Shown here: positions 13,667-20,870 of the stretch, piece by piece | Numbering within the stretch: the stretch's first letter is position 1 | Layout of the letters: each line of letters opens with the position of its first letter | Source: a virus | DNA length: 25,858 nucleotides | Direction: 5' to 3' (one strand) | IMG/VR virus record: IMGVR_UViG_3300006947_002508 | Coordinates: 1 to 25,858 of that record | The notes under the pieces: model-generated | Told to the model about the DNA's origin: nothing | Database searches by the model: none | What the model saw: the letters and a program-made list of their open reading frames with translations, nothing else | Made by a program: the position numbers and the translations under genes

Positions 13667-14550
13667 TTGAAAAAGAATACGCATACTCAGAAATCTTTGA
13701 TTCAATTCAAGGTGAAGGACACTATACAGGTAGACCAACTGCTTGGTTACGTTTCTTTCTATGTAACTTACAATGTAATGGATTCGGACAAGATGATCCG
13801 ACTAAACCAGAGACATATAAACTACCATACAAGGACTTTGATTTAATTGAAGTGAACAGAATGGAAGACCTACCGGTATGGGAATACGGTTGTGACAGTT
13901 CTTACTCATGGTCTAAGAAGTTTAAACACTTACAACACATAGGTACTTCAGAAATGATTGCTGATAAGGTCAGAGAATCATTTACAAATCAATACAATGA
14001 CGGTAAATGGTTAGAGAGACACATGTGTTTTACAGGTGGTGAACCAATGATGAAACATGCTCAACAATGTACAGTTGAAATCATGGAACGATATATTAAT
14101 GAGAGAGACTTTCCAAAGTTTGTTACTTATGAGACTAATGGTACACAATTACTTAGAAACGAAACTCTTAACTTCTATCAAGATTATCGTGACAGATGGG
14201 GTGGAGAATGTTTCATTTCATGTAGTCCGAAATTATGGAATGTAGCTGGTGAAACAAACAAAAGAGCAATCAGACCAGAGATTGTTAAAGACTATGCAAT
14301 GATGACAGATTCAGGACAACTAAAGTTTGTTGTGAACGGTACAGATGCATGTTGGAAAGAATTAGAGGAAGCTATAGAAGCTTTCAGAGACCATGGAGTA
14401 CATTGGCCAATATGGATTATGCCTGTTGGAGCAACTGTAGAAGGTCAAAAATTATTAGACGGTGATGTAGCAAGAGAAGCTTATCTTCGTGGATACAATG
14501 TAAGTGCGAGAGTTCATACTTACTTGTGGGGAAATTTAATAGGAGTATAG
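13663..14550 (+). CDS. queE: QueE-like 7-carboxy-7-deazaguanine synthase (radical SAM) with an interrupted cluster motif
   Basis: A 295-residue radical-SAM enzyme for the ring contraction of 6-carboxytetrahydropterin to 7-carboxy-7-deazaguanine. It opens with the QueE signature EIFDSIQGEGHYTGRPTAW. The Fe-S cysteines are C34 and C38 in FFLCNLQCNGF, and the third is best placed at C77 in GCDSSYSW, the equivalent of the family's WCDT. That gives CX3CX38C instead of CX3CX2C, with the insertion bearing LP...DLPVWEY. CFTGGEP is the SAM-binding motif, followed by VTYETNGTQ and ISCSPKLWNVAGE. Similar inserted forms occur in alphaproteobacteria as I recall. It is preceded by flavodoxin and followed by QueC. 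Confidence 0.88.
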   Translation: MIEKEYAYSEIFDSIQGEGHYTGRPTAWLRFFLCNLQCNGFGQDDPTKPETYKLPYKDFDLIEVNRMEDLPVWEYGCDSSYSWSKKFKHLQHIGTSEMIADKVRESFTNQYNDGKWLERHMCFTGGEPMMKHAQQCTVEIMERYINERDFPKFVTYETNGTQLLRNETLNFYQDYRDRWGGECFISCSPKLWNVAGETNKRAIRPEIVKDYAMMTDSGQLKFVVNGTDACWKELEEAIEAFRDHGVHWPIWIMPVGATVEGQKLLDGDVAREAYLRGYNVSARVHTYLWGNLIGV

Positions 14551-14551
14551 A

Positions 14552-15253
14552 ATGGATAAAGTATTAGTAGTATTAAGTGGTGGATTAGATTCGTCAGTAG
14601 TGACAATGATGTTGTGTGATCAATATGGGTCAGAGAATGTACATGCAGTAACTTTTGATTATAATCAAAAACAGAAATTAGAGATTGAGAAAGCATCTTC
14701 ATTATGTAAAGAGTTGAAAGTAGAACATACAGTTCTTGACTTATCAGTTCTTGGTGAGATAGCTCGACCAATGTCAGCAAACATATCAGATACAGATATA
14801 GAGATGCCTAACATCAAAGAGGTCTTAGGTGATCCTCAACCAGTTACTTATGTACCTTTCAGAAACATGATTTTACTATCATTGTCATTGTCTCATGCTG
14901 AAGTACAAGGTTGTAATAAAGTATATACAGGTTTACAAGTTCATGATGAATACGGATATTGGGATACGACACAAAAGTTTGTAGACTCAATGAATGTAGT
15001 TGCAGGACAAAATAGACAACATGCAGTAGAAATACTAGCACCATTTAGTCAGATGTCAAAAGCAGATGAAATTGATGTTGCTATTAAACTAGGTAAGTTT
15101 GATTTACTTAAACATACATTGACATGTTATAATCCTCAAGGTGTAGTATCTTGTGGTAAGTGTCCATCATGTGCAGAGAGGATAATGAACTTTATGAAAG
15201 TTGGTAGAAAGGATCCTATTCCATATGATATTGATATAGACTGGAGAGTATAA
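14552..15253 (+). CDS. queC: QueC 7-cyano-7-deazaguanine (preQ0) synthase
   Basis: A 233-residue ATP-dependent enzyme that converts 7-carboxy-7-deazaguanine to the nitrile preQ0 through an amide intermediate. The PP-loop SGGLDSS is at residues 9-15. Next come AVTFDYNQKQKLEIEKA and the conserved VPFRNMILLSLSLSHAE (compare VP.RN...L). A C-terminal zinc site with CYNPQ...CGKCPSCAER supplies the four cysteines. It has full length and all family motifs. It sits one base after the QueE stop and is followed one base later by a class II glutamine amidotransferase, a pairing that recalls Gat-QueC fusions. Confidence 0.95.
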   Translation: MDKVLVVLSGGLDSSVVTMMLCDQYGSENVHAVTFDYNQKQKLEIEKASSLCKELKVEHTVLDLSVLGEIARPMSANISDTDIEMPNIKEVLGDPQPVTYVPFRNMILLSLSLSHAEVQGCNKVYTGLQVHDEYGYWDTTQKFVDSMNVVAGQNRQHAVEILAPFSQMSKADEIDVAIKLGKFDLLKHTLTCYNPQGVVSCGKCPSCAERIMNFMKVGRKDPIPYDIDIDWRV

Positions 15254-15254
15254 T

Positions 15255-15920
15255 ATGTGTGCAATATTTGGAAGTAAAGACAAAGAAAAGTTCTTAGAAT
15301 TAGCAGAACTAAATCAATACAGAGGTAAAGCATCTCATTCAGTATCAATGTTTACAACAAGTAACTTTGAGAACTATGATAATTTATCACTTACAAAACA
15401 TGTAATGACATCTAAGAAACACGGATTATTCAATTCACAGATTGTAGATGAATTTACAGAAGACGATAAGTCTCATTGGACAACATATTATCTCGGTCAT
15501 GTACAAGCACCAACTACAGATAATAAATCAGACATTCATCCGTCTGAAATTGTAGGTGACTTACTATGGCACAATGGTATCATTAAAGACTACCAAGTAA
15601 CTGATTGGAAAAGAAAGTATGGATTACTTAATTGGGACACAGGATTACTACATAGACATTTCATCTTAGGTGGTGACCTAAATAACATTGACGGTACATT
15701 TAGTTGTGCAAGATACGAATACGGACCTGGAGCATTGACTCTATTCAGAAATGAAATTAGTCCATTATTTTTTGATGACGATTTGAATATCTCGTCAACA
15801 GAATTCGATAACTCATTAGAAACTGAATCAGGAGTTCAGTATCTAATGGACATTCGAAGAAGTGAACTCGAACCTATGAAAAGGTTTGAAACAAAAGAGA
15901 ATCCTTATTATTTCGGTTGA
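15255..15920 (+). CDS. Class II glutamine amidotransferase-like protein (Gat)
   Basis: A 221-residue Ntn-hydrolase. It starts MCAIFG, so removal of Met would expose Cys2 as the catalytic nucleophile. YRGKASHS, LGHVQAPT and LLWHNGIIKDY correspond to the glutamine-site blocks of class II amidotransferases (RG.dd, GH.R.., HNG.I.N). It stands alone, with no synthetase domain. Gat domains fused to QueC are known from archaea and some phages, where they are linked to archaeosine-type (formamidine) 7-deazaguanines. The adjacency to queC suggests the same chemistry from separate proteins, which is inference. The folE promoter overlaps its stop codon. Confidence 0.8.
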   Translation: MCAIFGSKDKEKFLELAELNQYRGKASHSVSMFTTSNFENYDNLSLTKHVMTSKKHGLFNSQIVDEFTEDDKSHWTTYYLGHVQAPTTDNKSDIHPSEIVGDLLWHNGIIKDYQVTDWKRKYGLLNWDTGLLHRHFILGGDLNNIDGTFSCARYEYGPGALTLFRNEISPLFFDDDLNISSTEFDNSLETESGVQYLMDIRRSELEPMKRFETKENPYYFG

Positions 15921-15945
15921 CGGAAACTGGATTCTATTATATAAT
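15917..15945 (+). promoter_or_regulatory. Sigma-70-type promoter for folE
   Basis: TTGACG (15917-15922) overlaps the stop of the amidotransferase gene. It is followed by a 17-base spacer and a consensus TATAAT (15940-15945). The leader then gives GGAGAAATATATT before ATG 15972. It allows folE and the downstream genes to be transcribed separately from the start of the cassette. Confidence 0.75.
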
Positions 15946-15971
15946 AGATATATACATTGGAGAAATATATT

Positions 15972-16628
15972 ATGAAAACAGATAGAAAACTTGGTAGACA
16001 AGTACAAGAATATCTAATTGAGAATGGTGTTGAAACACCTATCGTTGAGAGTAATCTCAACAAAGAAGAAAAGATCGACCTTATCAGAGAGAACATGGAA
16101 ATTGTTATTGATGTCTTAGGTCTTGATAGAGAAGACGATTCAATATCAGGAACAGCAGACAGAGTAGCTAAGATGTATGTATCAGAACTATGTTCAGGTT
16201 TATCTTATAACGAGTTTCCAAAGGTTTCGGTCTTTGATAACAAAATGGGATATGACCAAATGGTCGTCCAGAAAGACATTACTTTCCATTCAATGTGTGA
16301 ACATCACTTTGTAAACTTTAACGGGTTTGCACAAATAGCTTACATACCAAATGATAAAGTTGTTGGACTTTCTAAACTAAATAGAATTGTAAACTTCTTT
16401 GCTCGAAGACCACAAGTACAAGAAAGATTGACTGAACAAATATTCTATGCACTTAAACACATCTTGAATACAGATAACATTGCTGTTCTTATACAAGCAG
16501 AACATCTTTGTGTCAAGTCAAGAGGTATCGGTGATCAATCATCAGGAATGACTACATCTAAGTTAGGTGGATTCTTCTTCGATAAATCTTCAGTAAGAAG
16601 TGAATTTATGAGTCTAGCAAACAGATGA
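15972..16628 (+). CDS. folE: GTP cyclohydrolase I (FolE)
   Basis: A 218-residue GTP cyclohydrolase I, which makes dihydroneopterin triphosphate from GTP, the entry step of the 7-deazaguanine pathway. The zinc ligands are C109 and H112 in FHSMCEHHFVNF and C180 in AEHLCVKSRGI. VGLSKLNRIV and RRPQVQERLTEQI form the remaining active-site blocks. An in-frame TTG at 15957 would extend it, but ATG 15972 with the GGAGAAATATATT leader is the likely start. The same leader design precedes the gene at 9357. The stop overlaps the transglycosylase start (ATGA). Confidence 0.95.
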   Translation: MKTDRKLGRQVQEYLIENGVETPIVESNLNKEEKIDLIRENMEIVIDVLGLDREDDSISGTADRVAKMYVSELCSGLSYNEFPKVSVFDNKMGYDQMVVQKDITFHSMCEHHFVNFNGFAQIAYIPNDKVVGLSKLNRIVNFFARRPQVQERLTEQIFYALKHILNTDNIAVLIQAEHLCVKSRGIGDQSSGMTTSKLGGFFFDKSSVRSEFMSLANR

Positions 16629-17917
16629 ATTTCGAATATGTAGTGTCAGGATTGACAATGGGAATTGATGATTTATATTATAATGAAACAGTAGCTGCAC
16701 CATATATTAACCACATGAATCAGAAGATTGTTGACTTAGATGCTAAGCATGACAATCAGAATTTATCATTACTCTATAATGCACATCAAGAAAGAAAACA
16801 CGGTGTGACTATGACAGATACAATGCCAGATTCTTGGCATAGACTATTTGCTGATTCAGGTGGATTACAAATGGCTCGAACATCAAAAGGAATAACTGAT
16901 GAACTAAAAGATAAAGTTTATTATCATCAAGCAAAATATTGTGATGTAGCAATGATATTTGATGAGATACCGATTGAGTTTGATTTATCAATGGTCGGTG
17001 GTAACAATATGAAAGCAACTCTTAACGGTAGAAGATTTGACAGAAGTGATATTAAAAGATCAGCTCTTGCAACATTAGAGAACTGTAAAAGACAAATAGA
17101 AGTCTTTAAAGAGTGTGACTCTAAAGCAAAGATGATGTTAATATCACAAGGTCAAACAGTAGAAACTTATAAAGAATACATTGAGTTGATATGTAACGGT
17201 TTGTCAGATGATGAAATCGATATGTTTGTATGTGGAGTAGCACCAAGTTCATTATGTAATGGTAACTCATTCGCACATAGATGTGAAATGATTTACGCAA
17301 TGAAAGAATATGAAATACCAGATGTCATTAAAAATAATGTACATTTATTAGGTGTAGGTAATCACGAAGCATTGTCTCCGTTTTATCTATCTCCTGATTA
17401 TTTTAGTTTCATAGAAAATCTTTCTTATGATTCTTCTTCACATGCATCATCTTGGTTTTATTCAAGATACAGAGACAAGAACTTCAAAGCAATTGATGTA
17501 GATGTTGTGAACAGGTCTAAGAGAGGTCTATCACAAATTCATCATGAACAATTATTACCAATCATCAACGAATTATTTGATATTGATGGTAAGACATTTA
17601 GAGACTTTGGAATCAATAGTCCGATGCAGTTGATCAATGATTCAACAAAATGGTCAGTAGAGAATACTTCTGGTGACAGAAGGTTCTGGAAAGAAACAGA
17701 TTCAGGAATTGCTGGGAAACATTTAGCTCCATGGTTTTGGGTGACTAATACAGTAGGTAATTTCATGACAGAATTACAAAGGAGAATTGAGAATCCTGTA
17801 GATAATACAGGTCTTGGTTCAGTAACAAACTATGACGAGTTCTTAAAGAACTGGTTATCAAGACAGAGAGCACCTGCCAAAGTTCCAGAACATTGGCCAG
17901 GAATATTAGACGTATGA
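16625..17917 (+). CDS. dpdA: DpdA-like (TGT-type) 7-deazaguanine transglycosylase
   Basis: A 430-residue TIM-barrel protein of the tRNA-guanine transglycosylase superfamily. FADSGGLQMAR carries D77, matching the DSGGFQ base-binding Asp of TGT. HLLGVGNHEALSPF matches the barrel GVG region, and YDSSSHASSW carries D269 at the position of the catalytic Asp. The CxCxxC zinc site of tRNA TGT is not seen in the C-terminal part. That loss, the phage setting and the complete precursor pathway favour DpdA, which swaps guanine in DNA for a 7-deazaguanine, over a tRNA enzyme. The C-terminal region (about 330-430) contains HLAPWFWVTNTVGNFMTEL and is not assigned. It is coupled to folE upstream and to a 39-residue gene downstream. 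Confidence 0.82.
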   Translation: MNFEYVVSGLTMGIDDLYYNETVAAPYINHMNQKIVDLDAKHDNQNLSLLYNAHQERKHGVTMTDTMPDSWHRLFADSGGLQMARTSKGITDELKDKVYYHQAKYCDVAMIFDEIPIEFDLSMVGGNNMKATLNGRRFDRSDIKRSALATLENCKRQIEVFKECDSKAKMMLISQGQTVETYKEYIELICNGLSDDEIDMFVCGVAPSSLCNGNSFAHRCEMIYAMKEYEIPDVIKNNVHLLGVGNHEALSPFYLSPDYFSFIENLSYDSSSHASSWFYSRYRDKNFKAIDVDVVNRSKRGLSQIHHEQLLPIINELFDIDGKTFRDFGINSPMQLINDSTKWSVENTSGDRRFWKETDSGIAGKHLAPWFWVTNTVGNFMTELQRRIENPVDNTGLGSVTNYDEFLKNWLSRQRAPAKVPEHWPGILDV

Positions 17918-18033
17918 AAATAAAAATAGAACTAGAAGTAGACACTAACGAAGACTTAGACGAAAAAGACGCGTTACTAGATTTACTAGAAACAATAAAA
18001 ATAAAACTAAGTGGTGAATACTATGAAGACTAA
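17914..18033 (+). CDS. 39-residue acidic peptide
   Basis: A short frame starting MKIKIELEVDTNEDLDEKD and ending SGEYYED. It overlaps the DpdA stop (ATGA) and the phosphoribosyltransferase start (by 11 bases), so it fills the gap in a fully coupled operon. The strand-then-helix pattern with many Asp and Glu suggests a small folded or partner-binding peptide. No family is recognised. Retention between two coupled genes is the main support. Confidence 0.5.
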   Translation: MKIKIELEVDTNEDLDEKDALLDLLETIKIKLSGEYYED

Positions 18034-18484
18034 GAATGAGAAGATATATTATGAATGGTCTGATTATGTAAAAGATATAAAGGCAACTGATTGGATTAAA
18101 TGTGATCATGTTATTGGTATCTATCGTGGAAGTCTTGGTATGGCATCACACATATCAAATGTAAGAAATGTACCAATGTCAATCATTGGATTTCAGACTA
18201 GAGACGGTGATGACAAAAAACCTTATTGGATTCATAATGTAATGACAGACAAATCGTTTGTGAATGAATCGACAATATTGATTGTTGATGATATATACGA
18301 TAGTGGACATACAATGAATTCTGTTATTGATTTCGTAAAATCATCAAGTCCGATGGATTCAAGTCGATACGATACACCACCAAATGTATTAGGTTATTGT
18401 CTATTCGGTAAAACAAATGCTAAAGATATAGTATACTCAAATCTACATGACGGTTCATGGATTGTATTTCCTTGGGAAGACTAA
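18023..18484 (+). CDS. Type I phosphoribosyltransferase
   Basis: A 153-residue phosphoribosyltransferase of the purine-salvage type. The PRPP-binding loop STILIVDDIYDSGHTMNS has D89-D90 and the SGHT turn, and HVIGIYRGSLGMASHI is the PPi-loop region. The last part ends in WIVFPWED, like the WVVFPWE end of xanthine-guanine type enzymes. GTG codons at 18011 and 18014 give a longer frame, but ATG 18023 is preferred. It is the last gene before gp62, at the end of the deazaguanine cassette. It could salvage guanine displaced by the transglycosylase, which is inference only. Confidence 0.85.
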   Translation: MKTKNEKIYYEWSDYVKDIKATDWIKCDHVIGIYRGSLGMASHISNVRNVPMSIIGFQTRDGDDKKPYWIHNVMTDKSFVNESTILIVDDIYDSGHTMNSVIDFVKSSSPMDSSRYDTPPNVLGYCLFGKTNAKDIVYSNLHDGSWIVFPWED

Positions 18485-18859
18485 ATGAATCCATTTGATT
18501 ATGTAAATTCAGTAACGTATACGAAAAAAGATATCATGAATGAACTCAATGAGAAGGACTATGCTCCTTTCATAGTGAATCGTTCTCTATCGTATCATCA
18601 AGATTGTGTACTGTACGCAAATGAAATGAACAAACATTTCGACATATCTCATAAACTACAATATCATTATTTACTAAATAGTATTAGAAAGAGAAAAAGG
18701 TTTGCCAAATGGTCTAAACCTCAATTAGCTGACGATTTGAGTATCGTTATGGAATACTATGTAGTTTCCCGAGAGAAAGCTGAAGAATATCTAAGGATAT
18801 TAACAACAAGAGAAATCGGGATTCTAAAATTACGAATGAATAAAGGTGGTGTGAGATGA
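18485..18859 (+). CDS. 62: Clamp loader small subunit gp62
   Basis: A 124-residue protein that I recognise as the marine T4-like form of gp62, which is shorter than the 187 residues of T4. Landmarks are MNPFDYVNSVTYTKKDIM, PFIVNRSLSYHQDCVLYANE and RKRKRFAKWSKP, which recur in cyanophage gp62 proteins. It joins four gp44 subunits to form the loader for gp45. The adjacent regA gene (ATGA overlap) supports the call, since 62 and regA are neighbours in T4. It is separated from gp44 by the whole deazaguanine cassette. Confidence 0.85.
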   Translation: MNPFDYVNSVTYTKKDIMNELNEKDYAPFIVNRSLSYHQDCVLYANEMNKHFDISHKLQYHYLLNSIRKRKRFAKWSKPQLADDLSIVMEYYVVSREKAEEYLRILTTREIGILKLRMNKGGVR

Positions 18860-19254
18860 GTTATGACATAGAAAATATGTTAGAAATTTCATTCAATGAA
18901 AATGATGACTTTCTTAAAATAAGAGAAACATTAACAAGAATCGGTGTAGCTTCAAGAAAAGATAGAACTCTCTATCAATCATGTCATATACTACATAAGA
19001 GAAGTAAGTACTATCTAGTACACTTTAAAGAACTATTTGCATTAGACGGCAAAGATTCATCAATTTCAGAAAATGATTTAGCAAGAAGAAATGCAATCGC
19101 TAGGTTACTAGAAGAGTGGAAATTACTAAAGATTGTTAAACCAGAACAAGCAGCAACTCCCTTGGCTCCAATGAGTCAAATTAAAGTCTTACCTCATAAA
19201 GAGAAAGATGAATGGAAGTTAGTAGCTAAGTACAATATCGGAGTGTCAAAGTAA
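18856..19254 (+). CDS. regA: Translational repressor RegA
   Basis: A 132-residue RegA protein. DDFLKIRETLTRIGVASRKD and LYQSCHILHKRSKYYLVHF align closely with T4 RegA (DFLKVKETLTRMGIANNKD and LYQSCHILQKK). HKEKDEWKLVAKYNIG matches the T4 C-terminus HEWKLVPKYTIG. RegA binds near the start codons of early mRNAs, including those of clamp and clamp-loader genes in T4, and represses translation. In T4 the polymerase gene 43 follows; here an unrelated ATP-grasp gene follows and no polymerase is in the window. Confidence 0.95.
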   Translation: MSYDIENMLEISFNENDDFLKIRETLTRIGVASRKDRTLYQSCHILHKRSKYYLVHFKELFALDGKDSSISENDLARRNAIARLLEEWKLLKIVKPEQAATPLAPMSQIKVLPHKEKDEWKLVAKYNIGVSK

Positions 19255-19260
19255 AATCTG

Positions 19261-20640
19261 ATGAAGAGTCTAAAAGAATTTGGCTCATTTCTAAATGAAG
19301 CTAAAACTGAAGAGAAATATCGACTTCTATTAATATCTGCCGAACTCGGTGATAAAGCTGTTACAGCTCAACGAATGGAAGACGAAGCTAAGAAGTTAGG
19401 TTACGAGTTCTATGTAACAAAAATGTCAGGTACTTACATCCGTAGGTCAGATGAAGGCGTCTGGACAGTTCACAAGGAAGGAGACGACAAAGGATTCGTA
19501 GTTGATTCCTCTGATACAGTTTGCTTTGTTCGTGGTACACCTGAACGAGATAGTTGGTTAGACTTAATATCACAATTAGAAAGAGCAGGTATACCTATTG
19601 TAAATAGTAGAGAATGTATGGAACTAGCTTCTGATAAATATCGTACTTACTTAAGATTACAAGAATACGGTCTAACACAACCTAAGACAGTTCTACTTCC
19701 TAAAGAAGAACAGATGGAACAAGCTGTAAAAGAGTTAGAAACAGATTACCCAATCATAATGAAAACACTTAGAGGTTCTAAAGGAGTCGGTGTATTATTC
19801 ATAGAGTCTGAAAGAGCTCTAATTTCATTAGTTCAGTTATTATTTAAACAAGATAAGAGTGCTGATTTACTAATTCAAGAATATAAAGAAACAAAATTTG
19901 ATGTCAGAGTATTAGTTCTCGGTGGTAAGATTATTGCTACGATGCAGAGAGATGTATTAGAAGGTGATTTCAGAAGTAATTATTCACAAGGTGCTAAAGT
20001 AAAGACTTATAATCTAACCGATCTAGAGATAGAACAATGTCTAAGAGCAGCGAAAGCAATTAACGGTCAGTTTACAGCTGTAGACTTTATTCCTTCAGAT
20101 GATACTGAAAAAAATCCTCCGTTCATATTAGAAGTTAATAGTTCACCAGGGACAGAAGGTATCGAAGAAGCTAATGATATGAATATCGTTAAAATTGTAT
20201 TACAACATTTTAATAAAAAATCTACAAGATATACAGTACCTTCAGAATGTGGTTGGGAAGAGATAGTCGACTTAGGTCATTTCGGAACAGTTACAGCTAA
20301 ATTTGATACAGGTAACTATAAATATCCTGTAATGCATGCTGAAGACATTAAAGTCACAGGTGGTAAGGTTACATTCAATAATGGACATAAGACAGTCACA
20401 ACAAAAGTTAAAGGTTCGTATGTATCAGTTACAGGTGGTGGAGAAGATGAAAGACTTCTTATTGAAGATGAATTCTCATTCGCAGGTAAAAACTATGGTA
20501 TAGTTCAATTCGGACTAGACGATAGAAGTAGAATGGGTACAGATGTTCTTTTAAATAGAAAGATAATGTCAAGATTAAATGTCATTGTTAATCCTCAAAG
20601 AAAATATGTAGTTACTACACCATATCAAAAAGAAGTATAA
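19261..20640 (+). CDS. ATP-grasp (RimK-like) ligase fused to a retropepsin-like domain, with a capsid-targeting-like N-terminus
   Basis: A 459-residue fusion. Residues about 20-310 form a RimK-type ATP-grasp ligase: the glycine-rich loop IMKTLRGSKGVGVLF, the ATP-site segment LIQEYKETKFDVRVLVLGGKI (in two parts), and the metal site FILEVNSSPGTEG. Residues about 330-455 resemble the RimK-associated aspartic-protease-like domain: VDLGHFGTVTAKFDTGN with D349, and VQFGLDDRSRMGTDVLLNR. The N-terminus MKSLKEFGSFLNEAK resembles the T4 capsid-targeting sequence MKTYQEFIAEA, with a possible prohead protease site after E13 (LNE|A). The substrate is unknown. It occupies the place where gene 43 follows regA in T4. 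Confidence 0.8.
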   Translation: MKSLKEFGSFLNEAKTEEKYRLLLISAELGDKAVTAQRMEDEAKKLGYEFYVTKMSGTYIRRSDEGVWTVHKEGDDKGFVVDSSDTVCFVRGTPERDSWLDLISQLERAGIPIVNSRECMELASDKYRTYLRLQEYGLTQPKTVLLPKEEQMEQAVKELETDYPIIMKTLRGSKGVGVLFIESERALISLVQLLFKQDKSADLLIQEYKETKFDVRVLVLGGKIIATMQRDVLEGDFRSNYSQGAKVKTYNLTDLEIEQCLRAAKAINGQFTAVDFIPSDDTEKNPPFILEVNSSPGTEGIEEANDMNIVKIVLQHFNKKSTRYTVPSECGWEEIVDLGHFGTVTAKFDTGNYKYPVMHAEDIKVTGGKVTFNNGHKTVTTKVKGSYVSVTGGGEDERLLIEDEFSFAGKNYGIVQFGLDDRSRMGTDVLLNRKIMSRLNVIVNPQRKYVVTTPYQKEV

Positions 20641-20819
20641 TGAAACAAGAAAAGATATTACAAGTAGTCAACCTCGCTCCTAGTGAAGATATAATAGAAA
20701 AACTAGTAGAAGTACATCCTATGAAACAAATCTTTTGGGCTAGTATTGTTCAAGTTTGTGTTTTTGGATTTATGTTGATGTCATTCGCTACAATAAATTT
20801 ATTTTTAGAAATACTGTAA
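20640..20819 (+). CDS. Small tail-anchored membrane protein
   Basis: A 59-residue protein. The N-terminal half is polar (MKQEKILQVVNLAPSEDIIEKL). It is followed by one hydrophobic helix of about residues 31-56 (including IFWASIVQVCVFGFMLMSF) that reaches nearly to the C-terminus. The ATG overlaps the last base of the preceding stop (TAATG). A late-type promoter follows 16 bases after its end. No family is recognised. Confidence 0.6.
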   Translation: MKQEKILQVVNLAPSEDIIEKLVEVHPMKQIFWASIVQVCVFGFMLMSFATINLFLEIL

Positions 20820-20835
20820 AATACGAGTTTACTGT

Positions 20836-20843
20836 TATAAATA
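20836..20843 (+). promoter_or_regulatory. T4-late-type promoter TATAAATA
   Basis: A perfect match to the T4 late -10 element, in a gene-free gap of 51 bases. It is followed by the strong ribosome binding site AAGGAGAT (20860-20867) and ATG 20871. It probably drives the 55-residue membrane protein and the IscA-like gene late in infection. Confidence 0.72.
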
Positions 20844-20870
20844 TATATTCATACCTATAAAGGAGATAAT

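Noticed and set aside
15119-15134. TTGACA followed by TATAAT inside queC
   Set aside because: The two boxes are only three bases apart, far too close for a promoter, and lie in coding sequence.
16625-17917. Reading the transglycosylase as an ordinary tRNA queuosine Tgt
   Set aside because: The C-terminal CxCxxC zinc site is not visible and the surrounding phage cassette fits DNA modification; kept as a lower-probability alternative.
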